In this document: piece after piece, positions 51,879 to 60,006 of the stretch
Numbering within the stretch: the first letter of the stretch is position 1
How the letters are laid out: every line of letters starts with the position of its first letter
From: Tenacibaculum sp. M341
Lineage (GTDB): Bacteria; Bacteroidota; Bacteroidia; Flavobacteriales; Flavobacteriaceae
Reading direction: 5' to 3'
NCBI RefSeq assembly: GCF_004337695.1
Contig: NZ_SJXJ01000009.1
Coordinates: forward strand, 1-64,000
DNA: 64,000 bases
Program-made: the position numbers and the translations under genes
Notes under the pieces: model-generated
Told to the model about the DNA's origin: nothing
What the model saw: only the letters and a program-made list of their open reading frames with translations
Database searches by the model: none

Positions 51879-52256
51879 CTACTCTGTTTCTTTCGACCAT
51901 TTAGAATAACCTCCCTCTAAATCGAAAATTTGATTAAAACCTAATTCATTAAGCATTTTAGAAGCTTTACCACTGCGATTACCACTTTTACAATATACAT
52001 ACACAGGAATATCTTTATTCAGTTTAAGTAATTGATTTTTAAAATCATCAGAAAAATAATCAATCAGTTTAGCGTTTGCAATATGTCCGTTGTCATATTC
52101 TTTTTTTGTTCTAACATCAATCAATTGAATATCAGAATTATGAATTGTTAATTTCAATTCATTAACACTAATTTTCTTTATGTTTGATTCATTGTTATTT
52201 GTATTACAGCTAATTAGTAATACTATGAATGATAATAAAAAAGCTATTTTATTCAT
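51879..52256 (-). CDS. Rhodanese-domain lipoprotein
   Basis: This 125-residue protein has a lipoprotein signal (Cys17 in VLLISCNTN) and a single rhodanese domain. The persulfide-forming Cys89 starts the loop CKSGNRSGKA, and ELKLTIHNSDIQLIDVRTKKE marks the N-terminal half. It should hold sulfur in the periplasm or at the inner face of the outer membrane, as a thiosulfate sulfurtransferase-like protein. It lies just downstream of the wHTH regulator gene (39 bases) on the same strand, so the two may be one transcript. Confidence 0.85.
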   Translation of the reverse strand: MNKIAFLLSFIVLLISCNTNNNESNIKKISVNELKLTIHNSDIQLIDVRTKKEYDNGHIANAKLIDYFSDDFKNQLLKLNKDIPVYVYCKSGNRSGKASKMLNELGFNQIFDLEGGYSKWSKETE

Positions 52257-52294
52257 TTCAATTGGTTTATTTGGTTATTTTATCAAAGATAAAT

Positions 52295-53164
52295 TTAATT
52301 AACGATTAACTTATAACCAACACCATGAACATTCTTAATTTGAATGGTATCATCGTCTTTTAATTTTTTACGTAATTTAGATATGTAAGTATCTAAACTT
52401 CTGCCAACTACTACTCCATTATCTTCCCAAACCTTTTTTGTAAGCAACTCTCTTTTAGTTGTTTGGTTCTTATTTTCTGCCAATATTTGTAGTAATTCAC
52501 ATTCTTTTTTTGACAAACTAATTTCATCAGAGCTTTTAATAAGTAAGTTTTGTTCCGGATAAAAAGAAAAAGCTCCAATTACGATACTTTCACTATTATC
52601 ATGAACTAGAATTGGTTTCTCAATTCTTTTTCTATTCATCATAAATCGCATTACTACAATCAAGAAAGGAATTAAAATAAGTAGTAACCAATACGAATTG
52701 TTTGATGTATTGAGCTTTTTATCAGTATTTAAAAATGAAATTTGTATGTAATAACAATCTTTAGAAAGAACTCTATTCGCACAAGGTATAATCCCCTCTT
52801 CTACTTGTTTTTTCATTAAGTAACTATAAGCTACTTCATTAGTAGTGCAGTTGTATACTTCTACTAAATATTGGTTTGGAAGGTTTGCTTTTTTGAGATT
52901 ATTTTGAATGATTGCTACCAGTTGAGATGGTTCAATTAGTAAGTGATTGATAAAAGAAATCTCATATTTAGAAGCACTCAGTTTTTTTATCGGATTTACA
53001 GGAGTTGATAGATCATTATTAATAGTTAATAATTCATGTCCAACCTGTCGCAACGATACTTTTACAGTTTCAGAAAAATAATCGTCTGATTTTTGGTTAC
53101 ACTGTACTAACATTAGTAAAAATAATGGCAGAATTATATGAATTGAAATCCTTTTTACAAACAT
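52295..53164 (-). CDS. Membrane-anchored winged-helix transcriptional regulator
   Basis: This 289-residue protein starts with a signal/lipobox-like segment (ILPLFLLMLVQCNQ, Cys22), then a periplasmic part of about 130 residues containing three or four Cys (VYNCTTNE, GIIPCAN, SKDCYYI), one membrane helix (about 157-175, YWLLLILIPFLIVVMRFM), and a C-terminal OmpR-type wHTH (about 195-289, LSKKECELLQILAENKNQ ... VVVGRSLDTYISKLRKKLK ... IKNVHGVGYKL). Topology is the reverse of ToxR: the DNA-binding domain is C-terminal. It likely senses a periplasmic condition. The divergent gene at 53328 is a likely target. Confidence 0.8.
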   Translation of the reverse strand: MFVKRISIHIILPLFLLMLVQCNQKSDDYFSETVKVSLRQVGHELLTINNDLSTPVNPIKKLSASKYEISFINHLLIEPSQLVAIIQNNLKKANLPNQYLVEVYNCTTNEVAYSYLMKKQVEEGIIPCANRVLSKDCYYIQISFLNTDKKLNTSNNSYWLLLILIPFLIVVMRFMMNRKRIEKPILVHDNSESIVIGAFSFYPEQNLLIKSSDEISLSKKECELLQILAENKNQTTKRELLTKKVWEDNGVVVGRSLDTYISKLRKKLKDDDTIQIKNVHGVGYKLIVN

Positions 53165-53327
53165 GACACAAATAACCTATTTTTTAATGAATTTTTACAG
53201 CTGTTGACACTTCTTTTACATTTTTTTGACACTTTTAACTAGGTAATCCTATAATTTTGAAACTGTTATATAACCATAGAATTACGCGTTACTTTTTCTT
53301 AAAATACTAATTATTAAATTAATAAAA

Positions 53328-53906
53328 ATGATACGATATATATTATTCACTTTTTTAGTTGGCTTTTTCATAAACTGCACTTCTAAAACTAAAAAAAACA
53401 ATTTGGTAGCTAAGAATACTACTAGTGAAACAAAAATTAATACCGATTTTAGAAATTCTTTCTTTTATCCTGTAGAAAAAAAGGATAAAAATCCTTATGA
53501 ATTAGACATTAAGCTACACTCTTTAAACAAAGATGAATATCAATTAGAGATTGATGTAAAATTAATGCCTGGCTCATTTTTTGTGTCTCCAAATTCAAAA
53601 GGAGATTTCAAAGGTAAATTTAGGATGGATTTTAAGGATAAAAACAATATAGATTTAATTGCTGATTTAAAAGAAACTCCTTTAACAGTTGAAGTTTTCG
53701 ATGATCATCCGTATGTGAATGGAAAAGTAAATTGGGTAAAAGAGAATACAGTATATAAGCAAAAAATTAAAGTAAAATCAAAAGAAAACTTTATCACCAC
53801 AGGTGTGATACGTTTTGTAATTGAACCTCGCTGTACTTTGGAAGAAATTCCCTTTCTACTGGTATATGAACATGGTAAATTGGTTGTAAAACGTGATATG
53901 TGTTAG
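53328..53906 (+). CDS. Hypothetical lipoprotein, divergent from the wHTH regulator
   Basis: This 192-residue protein has a lipoprotein signal (FTFLVGFFINC, Cys17), a polar linker and a beta-rich domain (HSLNKDEYQLEIDVKLMPGSF, VFDDHPYVNGKVNWVKENTV, TTGVIRFVIEPRCTLEEIPF). Two Cys near the C-terminus (PRC, DMC) may form a disulfide. No family is recognised. It is read in the opposite direction from the regulator with 163 bases between, where both promoters must lie. It is closed by a terminator-like hairpin at 54084. Confidence 0.65.
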   Translation: MIRYILFTFLVGFFINCTSKTKKNNLVAKNTTSETKINTDFRNSFFYPVEKKDKNPYELDIKLHSLNKDEYQLEIDVKLMPGSFFVSPNSKGDFKGKFRMDFKDKNNIDLIADLKETPLTVEVFDDHPYVNGKVNWVKENTVYKQKIKVKSKENFITTGVIRFVIEPRCTLEEIPFLLVYEHGKLVVKRDMC

Positions 53907-54083
53907 CCTTATTACAGGAAGTTATATAAGAATAAATGTTTAATATAAAAAACTTATGATCAAACATTTATCTATTTAGAACATTTCTAATATTAACTTT
54001 TTTTATTATATTTGTTAAAGTTTTCATAATGACTTTACCATATATTTAAAAATATTTGGGGGCCTGAGTCCTTAAGAAGATTT

Positions 54084-54112
54084 TAAACCTTTCGAAAGAA
54101 AGGTTTTTTTCT
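54084..54112. terminator. Rho-independent terminator
   Basis: Stem AAACCTTTC / GAAAGGTTT with a short loop (GAAA) and a T run on the plus strand. Between the convergent genes with stops at 53906 and 54119. Confidence 0.75.
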
Positions 54113-54118
54113 TTAAAA

Positions 54119-54382
54119 TTACTTATCTTTTAAAGGTATAGAAACACAAAGTTTTTCTTCAATTATTTCGTTTAGCTTTTGTTGGCTGTCACTTGAAAGT
54201 GAATTAGCCCAAGCATTTAAGCTTTTTGCACATTTTTTTAAGACTTCAATATCTTCTTTTTCAAAAGCTGATGTAATTGTTTTTCTAGCATCTTCAAAGA
54301 AATCTCTTTTCTTATCAGATAAACTTGCCCAATAATCTATGATTATCAAACATCTGTTTTTAATTGTGATGGTGCCCTCCAT
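54119..54382 (-). CDS. Hypothetical helical protein (87 residues)
   Basis: This soluble protein is mostly helical, with TIKNRCLIIIDYWASLSDKK, EDARKTITSAFEKEDIEVLK and SLNAWANSLSSDSQQKL. No signal peptide and no known family are recognised. It is read toward the terminator at 54084, away from the exonuclease gene, which ends at 54543. It may be a small adaptor protein. Confidence 0.55.
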   Translation of the reverse strand: MEGTITIKNRCLIIIDYWASLSDKKRDFFEDARKTITSAFEKEDIEVLKKCAKSLNAWANSLSSDSQQKLNEIIEEKLCVSIPLKDK

Positions 54383-54542
54383 TGATTAAATTGATATTTA
54401 TTTGATTCAAATGTATTATTAATATGAATTTCAAATAGTTAAAACTCTTTAAACGGCATAAAAGCTACGATCAATGAACTTTTTTACTATAGTTTATGAG
54501 TTTTAACGCATTCATTTATAAGAGTTTTGGTTGTTTTAGATA

Positions 54543-55964
54543 CTAATCGAATAAACTACCATAGCCGGAAATAACTTGGTCATCTTTAAACTCCTCAGGT
54601 TCTAAATGAATAATATTTTCGGGATTTTTTCTTAAATATCCATGTAATATACGTTGAATATCTCTATTATCTTTCTGTAAGTCAATGAATTTTAAATAAT
54701 CTTTAGCGCTATTTATGTTGTCAGTATCATCCATGTAGCCAAAACCTTTGTAAATACCATTTAAAACTAAAATGAAACCTATCTGACCATTATTTTTCCC
54801 TTTTTCATAAATCACGAAATTATCGTTCTCATATCGTAAAGAAGCTATAGCTGTATCTACTCTTGCATTGTATTTTTCTATTGCTTCTGCTTCTCTACAA
54901 ATACCATGACACTTTTTTATTTGATAGTGAAAACAACTACTAACATTGGTTTGTAAATGACAATATTTAGGACATAGTTCGTAACGCTCACACAAACTTT
55001 GTACAAAACCACGTGCTTCTGAATTAGAATAAAATTTCATAATTGGATTGGGTACCATTTTAATACTATTCCAAGCTAAATGACGCACTCCTCTCCTATC
55101 TTTATAACTAAATAAGGCAAAACTTTCACTAGATCGTCGTTGTGCTCTATTAAATTTTGGATATAATCTTTTAATTTCTGCAGATTCAAAAAGCAAAGCT
55201 ATCAACTCATTACCTGTCTCTTTATAGGTAATATTAGCAGTTGCCATACACATGTTTATTTCTTTCTTCTTTTTATCGTAAAAGTGGCTTAAAACACGTT
55301 GTTTAATATTATTTGCCTTACCTACATAAATAATCTCTTTGTCTTCATTCCAAAAATAATAGACTCCATGTTTTTCTGATAAATTATCAAATACTTCTTT
55401 AGGCAATAAAGGTGGTAATGTAGCTTGTCTTGATCTTGGATTTAAAAAAGATTCAAATACATCAGTTTCATGTTCATAATTTAAATTTAATAACTTATGA
55501 AATAAAATCACAGTAGCTTCAGCATCACCTCTAGCTCTATGCCTTGCTGTAATATTAATTCCTTCAGAAGCGCATAATTTTCCTAAACTATACGAACGTT
55601 TATTAGGCAATAACTTTCTTGATAAACGTACCGTACATAGCTTTTTACGACGATATTCTAAGCCTAATGATTTAAATTCTTTACCTATAATTCCATAATC
55701 AAAATTCACATTGTGAGCTACAAAAATGCAATCTTCAGTAATTTGATATATTTTTTTAGCTACTTCATAAAACCTAGGTGCATCTTTTACCATAAAATTG
55801 TCAATTCCTGTTAAACTGGTAATTCTAGGTGGAATGCTATATTCAGGATTTATAAGTGTTGTAAATTCATCTAGTACAGTACTACCATCTGTAATAAAAA
55901 TACTTATTTCAGTAATTTTCACACCTCCATTAGTCTCAATATCAACAACTGCATATTTTTTCAT
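54543..55964 (-). CDS. DnaQ-type exonuclease fused to GIY-YIG (UvrC-like) domain
   Basis: This 473-residue protein has an N-terminal DEDD exonuclease (about 1-165: VDIETNGG with Asp8 and Glu10, FVAHNVNFDYGIIG with Asp89, HRARGDAEAT near the end) and a GIY-YIG nuclease (about 198-275: HGVYYFWNEDKEIIYVGKAN, then KETGNELIALLFESAEIK). The C-terminal region includes several Cys (CPKYCHLQ, CFHYQIKKCHGIC). This fusion of a Pol III epsilon-like exonuclease to a UvrC/Cho-like domain occurs in Bacteroidetes. It probably acts in DNA repair. Confidence 0.9.
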   Translation of the reverse strand: MKKYAVVDIETNGGVKITEISIFITDGSTVLDEFTTLINPEYSIPPRITSLTGIDNFMVKDAPRFYEVAKKIYQITEDCIFVAHNVNFDYGIIGKEFKSLGLEYRRKKLCTVRLSRKLLPNKRSYSLGKLCASEGINITARHRARGDAEATVILFHKLLNLNYEHETDVFESFLNPRSRQATLPPLLPKEVFDNLSEKHGVYYFWNEDKEIIYVGKANNIKQRVLSHFYDKKKKEINMCMATANITYKETGNELIALLFESAEIKRLYPKFNRAQRRSSESFALFSYKDRRGVRHLAWNSIKMVPNPIMKFYSNSEARGFVQSLCERYELCPKYCHLQTNVSSCFHYQIKKCHGICREAEAIEKYNARVDTAIASLRYENDNFVIYEKGKNNGQIGFILVLNGIYKGFGYMDDTDNINSAKDYLKFIDLQKDNRDIQRILHGYLRKNPENIIHLEPEEFKDDQVISGYGSLFD

Positions 55965-56061
55965 AAGTATAATACTACCTTTTCTAAATTATTTTTGTTT
56001 ATATTTTTCACAATATAGTTAAACATTTTGTATTTTTACCATAATTAATAAAATTACAACA

Positions 56062-56223
56062 TTGTTCAAATTATTCAAATCCAAAAAGGAAAAATTAGAG
56101 TCAAAATACAAAAAGCTTTTAAAAGAAGCTCACTCGCTTTCTACAGTAAATAGATCGTTAAGTGACGATAAAATTTTTGAAGCAGAGCAGGTATTGAAGG
56201 AAATTGAACGTTTAGAAAAATAA
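56062..56223 (+). CDS. Lacal_2735-family small protein
   Basis: This 53-residue protein starts (TTG) FKLFKSKKEKLESKYKKLL and ends EAEQVLKEIERLEK. The pattern LFK-K-x-LxxKYxxLLxEAxxLSTxNRxxSDxKxxEAExxLxxIExL is the Lacal_2735 family, a small coiled-coil protein nearly confined to Flavobacteriia. Its function is unknown. It is followed by a DUF2452 gene after 11 bases, a frequent neighbour. The start is TTG at 56062, with no ATG available. Confidence 0.85.
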   Translation: MFKLFKSKKEKLESKYKKLLKEAHSLSTVNRSLSDDKIFEAEQVLKEIERLEK

Positions 56224-56234
56224 CAGTTTTAAGA

Positions 56235-56639
56235 ATGTCAGATAAAAAGAAACCCGATCAAGTTGTTTACAACGAAGAAACTCAAGAATATGATGCGTAT
56301 TTAAAACCTTACGCTACTTCTGTAGGCGCTCCTATAATTACCGTAGAAGATACTGTTACATGGAAAAATAGAAGTGTAAACAAGGTAAATCATAAAATAA
56401 AAAGTAGGTATTTAGAAATTAAAGCCGAATACGAGAAAATGGTTGAAGAGTATGAATACAATAAGTTGATACTAACTTCTAAATTTTCTTTTGAACCTAT
56501 TGTAGGACAAGTATATCATTTATACAAAAACAATAAAAACGAGAATTTTTTATCAATTATCGCTCCTAATGAATGTAATTTTGATTGTATAGGTAGTTTT
56601 TATTTAGATACTGAGTTGATCTGGAAAAAAGTAGAATAG
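56235..56639 (+). CDS. DUF2452 protein
   Basis: This 134-residue protein belongs to DUF2452. Visible marks are PDQVVYNEETQEYDAYLKPY near the start, the helical middle VNHKIKSRYLEIKAEYEKM, and SKFSFEPIVGQVYHLY near residues 93-107. Small cytoplasmic proteins of this kind have no known function. It follows the Lacal_2735-family gene and probably shares its transcript. Confidence 0.8.
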   Translation: MSDKKKPDQVVYNEETQEYDAYLKPYATSVGAPIITVEDTVTWKNRSVNKVNHKIKSRYLEIKAEYEKMVEEYEYNKLILTSKFSFEPIVGQVYHLYKNNKNENFLSIIAPNECNFDCIGSFYLDTELIWKKVE

Positions 56640-56672
56640 TTGCTTGAAAAGTGTTGTTATTTAGTAATAGCT

Positions 56673-57245
56673 CTAATTCTGACTACTACTGTCTACTGAC
56701 TTTATAACTCTTCCTCTGTAATCAATAGGAGTTCTGTGTGAGCTATTTACAGAGATATTGCTAGACATGTTAGGAAAAACTTGAACGATTAAATTATAAC
56801 TTTCGTTACTATAATTTCCGTCGTTTACAGTAAAACTAATTTTATAACTACCGTTTTTTGCTTTGTACTTTTTTAAATTTCTGGCTTTAGATTTAAAACT
56901 GATTCCTATATCTCTAGCGCCATAATTCCCTGGCAATTGTCTTTCTCCAAAATAAGGCAAATTGGCAAAAACAGAATCTTTTTCGATTCTGAAATAATTA
57001 GAATTACCCGTAATATTAATATTTGTAAGTGAATTTCCGTTAACATTAAAGAAACCTGAATTTTGTAAACTAGCCAATCCGGTTGTAAGCATTGGATTTG
57101 CCCAATCAGATTCTATTTTAAAAGAAGCATCTGTAACTAAATTTTCTAATTGTTTTATTTCTTGTTCAGAAAACTTTGTAGCAGCACAACTCGCTAAAAA
57201 ACAAGCTACTAAACATAAAACGCTATATCTTACAAAATTATTCAT
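56673..57245 (-). CDS. DUF4251-family lipoprotein
   Basis: This 190-residue protein has a lipoprotein signal (SVLCLVACFLASC, modified Cys near residue 20) and a beta-rich domain with VTDASFKIESDWANPMLTTG, GNSNYFRIEKDSVFANLPYF and GISFKSKARNLKKYKAKNGS, as in DUF4251. Members occur in many Bacteroidetes and lack a known role. The start is the ATG at 57245 (MNNFVRYS); an in-frame start at 57281 adds 12 unlikely residues. It lies convergent with the DUF2452 gene. Confidence 0.8.
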   Translation of the reverse strand: MNNFVRYSVLCLVACFLASCAATKFSEQEIKQLENLVTDASFKIESDWANPMLTTGLASLQNSGFFNVNGNSLTNINITGNSNYFRIEKDSVFANLPYFGERQLPGNYGARDIGISFKSKARNLKKYKAKNGSYKISFTVNDGNYSNESYNLIVQVFPNMSSNISVNSSHRTPIDYRGRVIKSVDSSSQN

Positions 57246-57420
57246 ACATCTTAAAGTTAAGAAAAAAATGAGACATTTCACTGGTTTTTAACATTCTATA
57301 ACATTTAAAGCAGTCACATTTAACTTTTTTGTACGCATTTATCAAACTTCGTTTGAAAATGTTCTACAATTAACTAAAAACAATAAAAACTTAAAAAGTA
57401 TCTCTTTATTTTAAACAACT

Positions 57421-57541
57421 TCTCGACTGCGCTCGAAGAGACAGAGAGAATTCCTTTTAATACTGTAAATTAAATCACTGTATACTAGTCACTAAGAAAA
57501 AAATAATATAAATGCTTTTGTCAGATCGAGCGCAGTCGAGA
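57421..57541. mobile_element. MITE-like element with perfect 16-bp terminal inverted repeats, copy 1
   Basis: The ends TCTCGACTGCGCTCGA (57421-57436) and TCGAGCGCAGTCGAGA (57526-57541) are exact reverse complements. The 121-bp body is non-coding and AT-rich and contains AAATCACTGTATACT..TCACTAAGAAAAA. A diverged second copy follows. CGACTGCGCTCGA-type repeats are widespread in Flavobacteriia genomes. No transposase is present, so it would depend on one elsewhere. Confidence 0.8.
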
Positions 57542-57570
57542 TCATACAGTTTTGAATTTCTAATCAATAA

Positions 57571-57680
57571 TGCTCGAAGAGACATAGAAAGTTCTTTTTT
57601 AGTATTGGAAAATAAATCACTGTACACTGCTAACTAAGAAAAATATTACAATGATTTTGTTCTATAGAGCACAGTCGAAA
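57571..57680. mobile_element. MITE-like element, copy 2 (diverged)
   Basis: Shares the body of copy 1 (GCTCGAAGAGACA, AAATCACTGTACACT, TAACTAAGAAAAAT) with worn ends (TGCTCGA and GAGCACAGTCGA). It starts 30 bases after copy 1, so the two are a tandem pair. The whole gap 57282-57700 is otherwise empty of genes. Confidence 0.7.
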
Positions 57681-57700
57681 CCTTAATCTTTGTAATATCC

Positions 57701-58123
57701 CTACAATGATTTCTTTAAAAAAGTATAACTCTGATTACTTTTAGGATAGTTGTCTATTTTTCCATACACTTCGTAACCATTTTTTATGTAAAATTCTTCA
57801 GCTTGAAAAGAAAAAGTATCTAACATCGCTAAAATTGCGCCTAATTCTTTGGCTTTAATTTCAGCTTCTTTTAAAAGATCGCTTCCCACACCTTTACCTC
57901 TGTAGGCTTCATGCACCCAAAGTGTTGAAATTTTAAAACCTGCATAATAACCAATATCACCAAAAATTCCGCCGATAACTTCGTTATGATCATTTTTGGC
58001 TACCAAACGTATTTTTTCATGCACAAAAGATAAAATTCGATCTGTTTGACTGTCATTATATGTGTTAATACCGTCAATCACTACTTCTCCTTCTTCTCTA
58101 CTCTCGCATTCAACTATTTTCAT
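57701..58123 (-). CDS. GNAT-family N-acetyltransferase
   Basis: This 140-residue protein is a single GNAT domain. The acetyl-CoA loop is RGKGVGSDLL (75-84), preceded by HEAY and followed by the helix with KEAEIKAKELGAILAML. The substrate is unknown. Its start overlaps the stop of the PssA gene by four bases (ATGA), so the two are cotranscribed and coupled. Confidence 0.88.
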   Translation of the reverse strand: MKIVECESREEGEVVIDGINTYNDSQTDRILSFVHEKIRLVAKNDHNEVIGGIFGDIGYYAGFKISTLWVHEAYRGKGVGSDLLKEAEIKAKELGAILAMLDTFSFQAEEFYIKNGYEVYGKIDNYPKSNQSYTFLKKSL

Positions 58124-58887
58124 GCTTCTTTTTTCACATTTAAATTATTAATTACAGACAATACAACGTACAATGTTATAATTAATGGTAACGCAACAAA
58201 TTGTAAAAGGATTAAAAGAACTAAAGAAGAAATTAAAAATAAATATTTGATAATGTTCTTTTTAAAAGCATATGTTTTAAATTTTAATGAAAACAATGGC
58301 AATTCAGAAATCATTAAAAATGATAAGATAATTGTAATTGCAATTAGCAAATATTTATTGTGAATAACATCTTGAATGATAGGATTCGTTGAATACTGAG
58401 CTATTAATGGTAAGGAAAGTACAAATAAGTTCATTGCTGGAGTTGGTAAACCTATAAAACTATCTGACTGTCTGTCGTCAATATTAAACTTTGCCAATCT
58501 ATAACAAGCAAAAAGCGTTAATACAATTCCAAATAACTCATAAGAAATCCAGTTATCTAAACTAAAACCTAAATCTAAAGCAGCTTCCCAGGTAGAAACA
58601 CCTAATTCATTATAAGTATTGCTATGAATCATAAACTGCATCATTACAATTCCTGGTACTACTCCACTAGTTACCATATCGGCCAAACTATCCAATTGTT
58701 TTCCTAATTCCCCTTGAACTTGTAACAATCTGGCAGCAAAACCGTCTAAGAAATCGAGCGCTATTCCTGCAACTACTAAAATAGCAGTAGCATAAAAATC
58801 GCCTTTTACTGCAAAAATAGTTGCTACAGTACCGCAAAAAAGGTTACCTAATGTTATTATATTTGGAATGTGCTTTTTTATGTTCAT
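58120..58887 (-). CDS. pssA: CDP-diacylglycerol-serine O-phosphatidyltransferase
   Basis: This 255-residue inner-membrane protein has about eight helices. The CDP-alcohol motif is D48-G49-x2-A-R-x8-G-x3-D-x3-D70 (FLDGFAARLLQVQG...KQLDSLAD), the catalytic and metal site of the family. It moves a phosphatidyl group from CDP-diacylglycerol to L-serine to make phosphatidylserine, the precursor of phosphatidylethanolamine. The GNAT gene overlaps its end. Confidence 0.93.
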   Translation of the reverse strand: MNIKKHIPNIITLGNLFCGTVATIFAVKGDFYATAILVVAGIALDFLDGFAARLLQVQGELGKQLDSLADMVTSGVVPGIVMMQFMIHSNTYNELGVSTWEAALDLGFSLDNWISYELFGIVLTLFACYRLAKFNIDDRQSDSFIGLPTPAMNLFVLSLPLIAQYSTNPIIQDVIHNKYLLIAITIILSFLMISELPLFSLKFKTYAFKKNIIKYLFLISSLVLLILLQFVALPLIITLYVVLSVINNLNVKKEA

Positions 58888-58955
58888 ATATTTATTTTTT
58901 ACGAAAATATGAATATTGATTGTTTTTTTATGATTAAGATTAAATAGTTTTTAAA

Positions 58956-59933
58956 ATGCCAATACTCGAAACTCAATTAAATACCTCTTTTCCTTTTAAA
59001 AATGCTCATGTAAACACTATTTACAAGTATTTTTTAACCAAAGATGCACCTGAATACACCAGAAAAAGAATTGATACCTGGGATAATGACTTTATAGATT
59101 TAGATTTTTTAATGTCAGATTCTTACACGTTAGTTTTACTTATTCATGGCTTAGAAGGTAGTTCACAATCTAGCTACATGCTTTCTAATGCAAGTTATTT
59201 ACATAATTTAGGATATGATGTAGCTTGTATGAATTTAAGAAGTTGTAGCGGTGAGGATAATAATCTTTTACAAACCTATCATAGTGGAAAAACAGATGAT
59301 GTAGATTTTATTATCAACTATTTAACAGAGAATTATGATTATCAAAATATTGTCATTTGTGGATTTAGTTTAGGAGGAAATTTAACTTTAAAATATTTAG
59401 GAGAATACGCTGATGAAATTCCAAATACTGTAAAAGGTGGTATTGCTGTTTCTGTGCCTATTGATTTAACGTCTTCTCAAATAGAGCTGACAAAGCTTAA
59501 AAACATTATGTACAAACATGAGTTTTTGAGAACATTACGAGCAAAAGTGATGGTAAAGGCTAGTAAATTTCCTGAATACAATCCTGATAAAAAGCAATTG
59601 ATGAAAGCAACTACATTTAGGCATTTTGAAGAAATTTACACAGCGCCTATTTTTGGATTTGAGAATCCAGAGGATTATTATGAAAAAGCTAGTAGTAAAC
59701 CTTACTTAAACAAAATACAGCATAAAACATTGTTAATAAACGCTAAAGACGATACTTTTTTATCTGATGAATGTTATCCGTATGATATTGCTGAAAACTC
59801 TGAACACTTTTATTTAATGACTCCAGATTATGGTGGTCATGTAGGCTTTGTTTCTTCTTTTAAAAATGAAGATCGTTGGATAGAAAAACAAATTGTTAAT
59901 TTTATTCAAAATCAGCTAAATATATTTTCTTAA
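58956..59933 (+). CDS. YheT-type alpha/beta hydrolase
   Basis: This 325-residue cytoplasmic protein belongs to the YheT/EMB8 group. The oxyanion region is LIHGLEGSSQSSYM (near 63-76), the nucleophile elbow is GFSLGG (Ser138), the acid is Asp265 in NAKDDTFLS and the His is His295 in GGHVGF. This triad fits serine hydrolases active on esters or lipids. The natural substrate is unknown. It is divergent from pssA with 68 bases between. Confidence 0.9.
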   Translation: MPILETQLNTSFPFKNAHVNTIYKYFLTKDAPEYTRKRIDTWDNDFIDLDFLMSDSYTLVLLIHGLEGSSQSSYMLSNASYLHNLGYDVACMNLRSCSGEDNNLLQTYHSGKTDDVDFIINYLTENYDYQNIVICGFSLGGNLTLKYLGEYADEIPNTVKGGIAVSVPIDLTSSQIELTKLKNIMYKHEFLRTLRAKVMVKASKFPEYNPDKKQLMKATTFRHFEEIYTAPIFGFENPEDYYEKASSKPYLNKIQHKTLLINAKDDTFLSDECYPYDIAENSEHFYLMTPDYGGHVGFVSSFKNEDRWIEKQIVNFIQNQLNIFS

Positions 59934-60006
59934 AAGACAATAACTCTAAAAAACTACGGTTATTTCATAAGGAATCATGATATTTGTTGTCACTGAAACA
60001 TAGAGT

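Noticed and set aside
54040-54083. Possible tRNA-like sequence (GGGGGCCTGAGTCC)
   Set aside because: No cloverleaf can be drawn, there is no TTCGA arm at the right spacing, and the region reads as a short gap before a terminator.
58046-58363. Plus-strand frame across the GNAT/pssA junction
   Set aside because: It is antisense to two well-supported enzymes and has no motif of its own.
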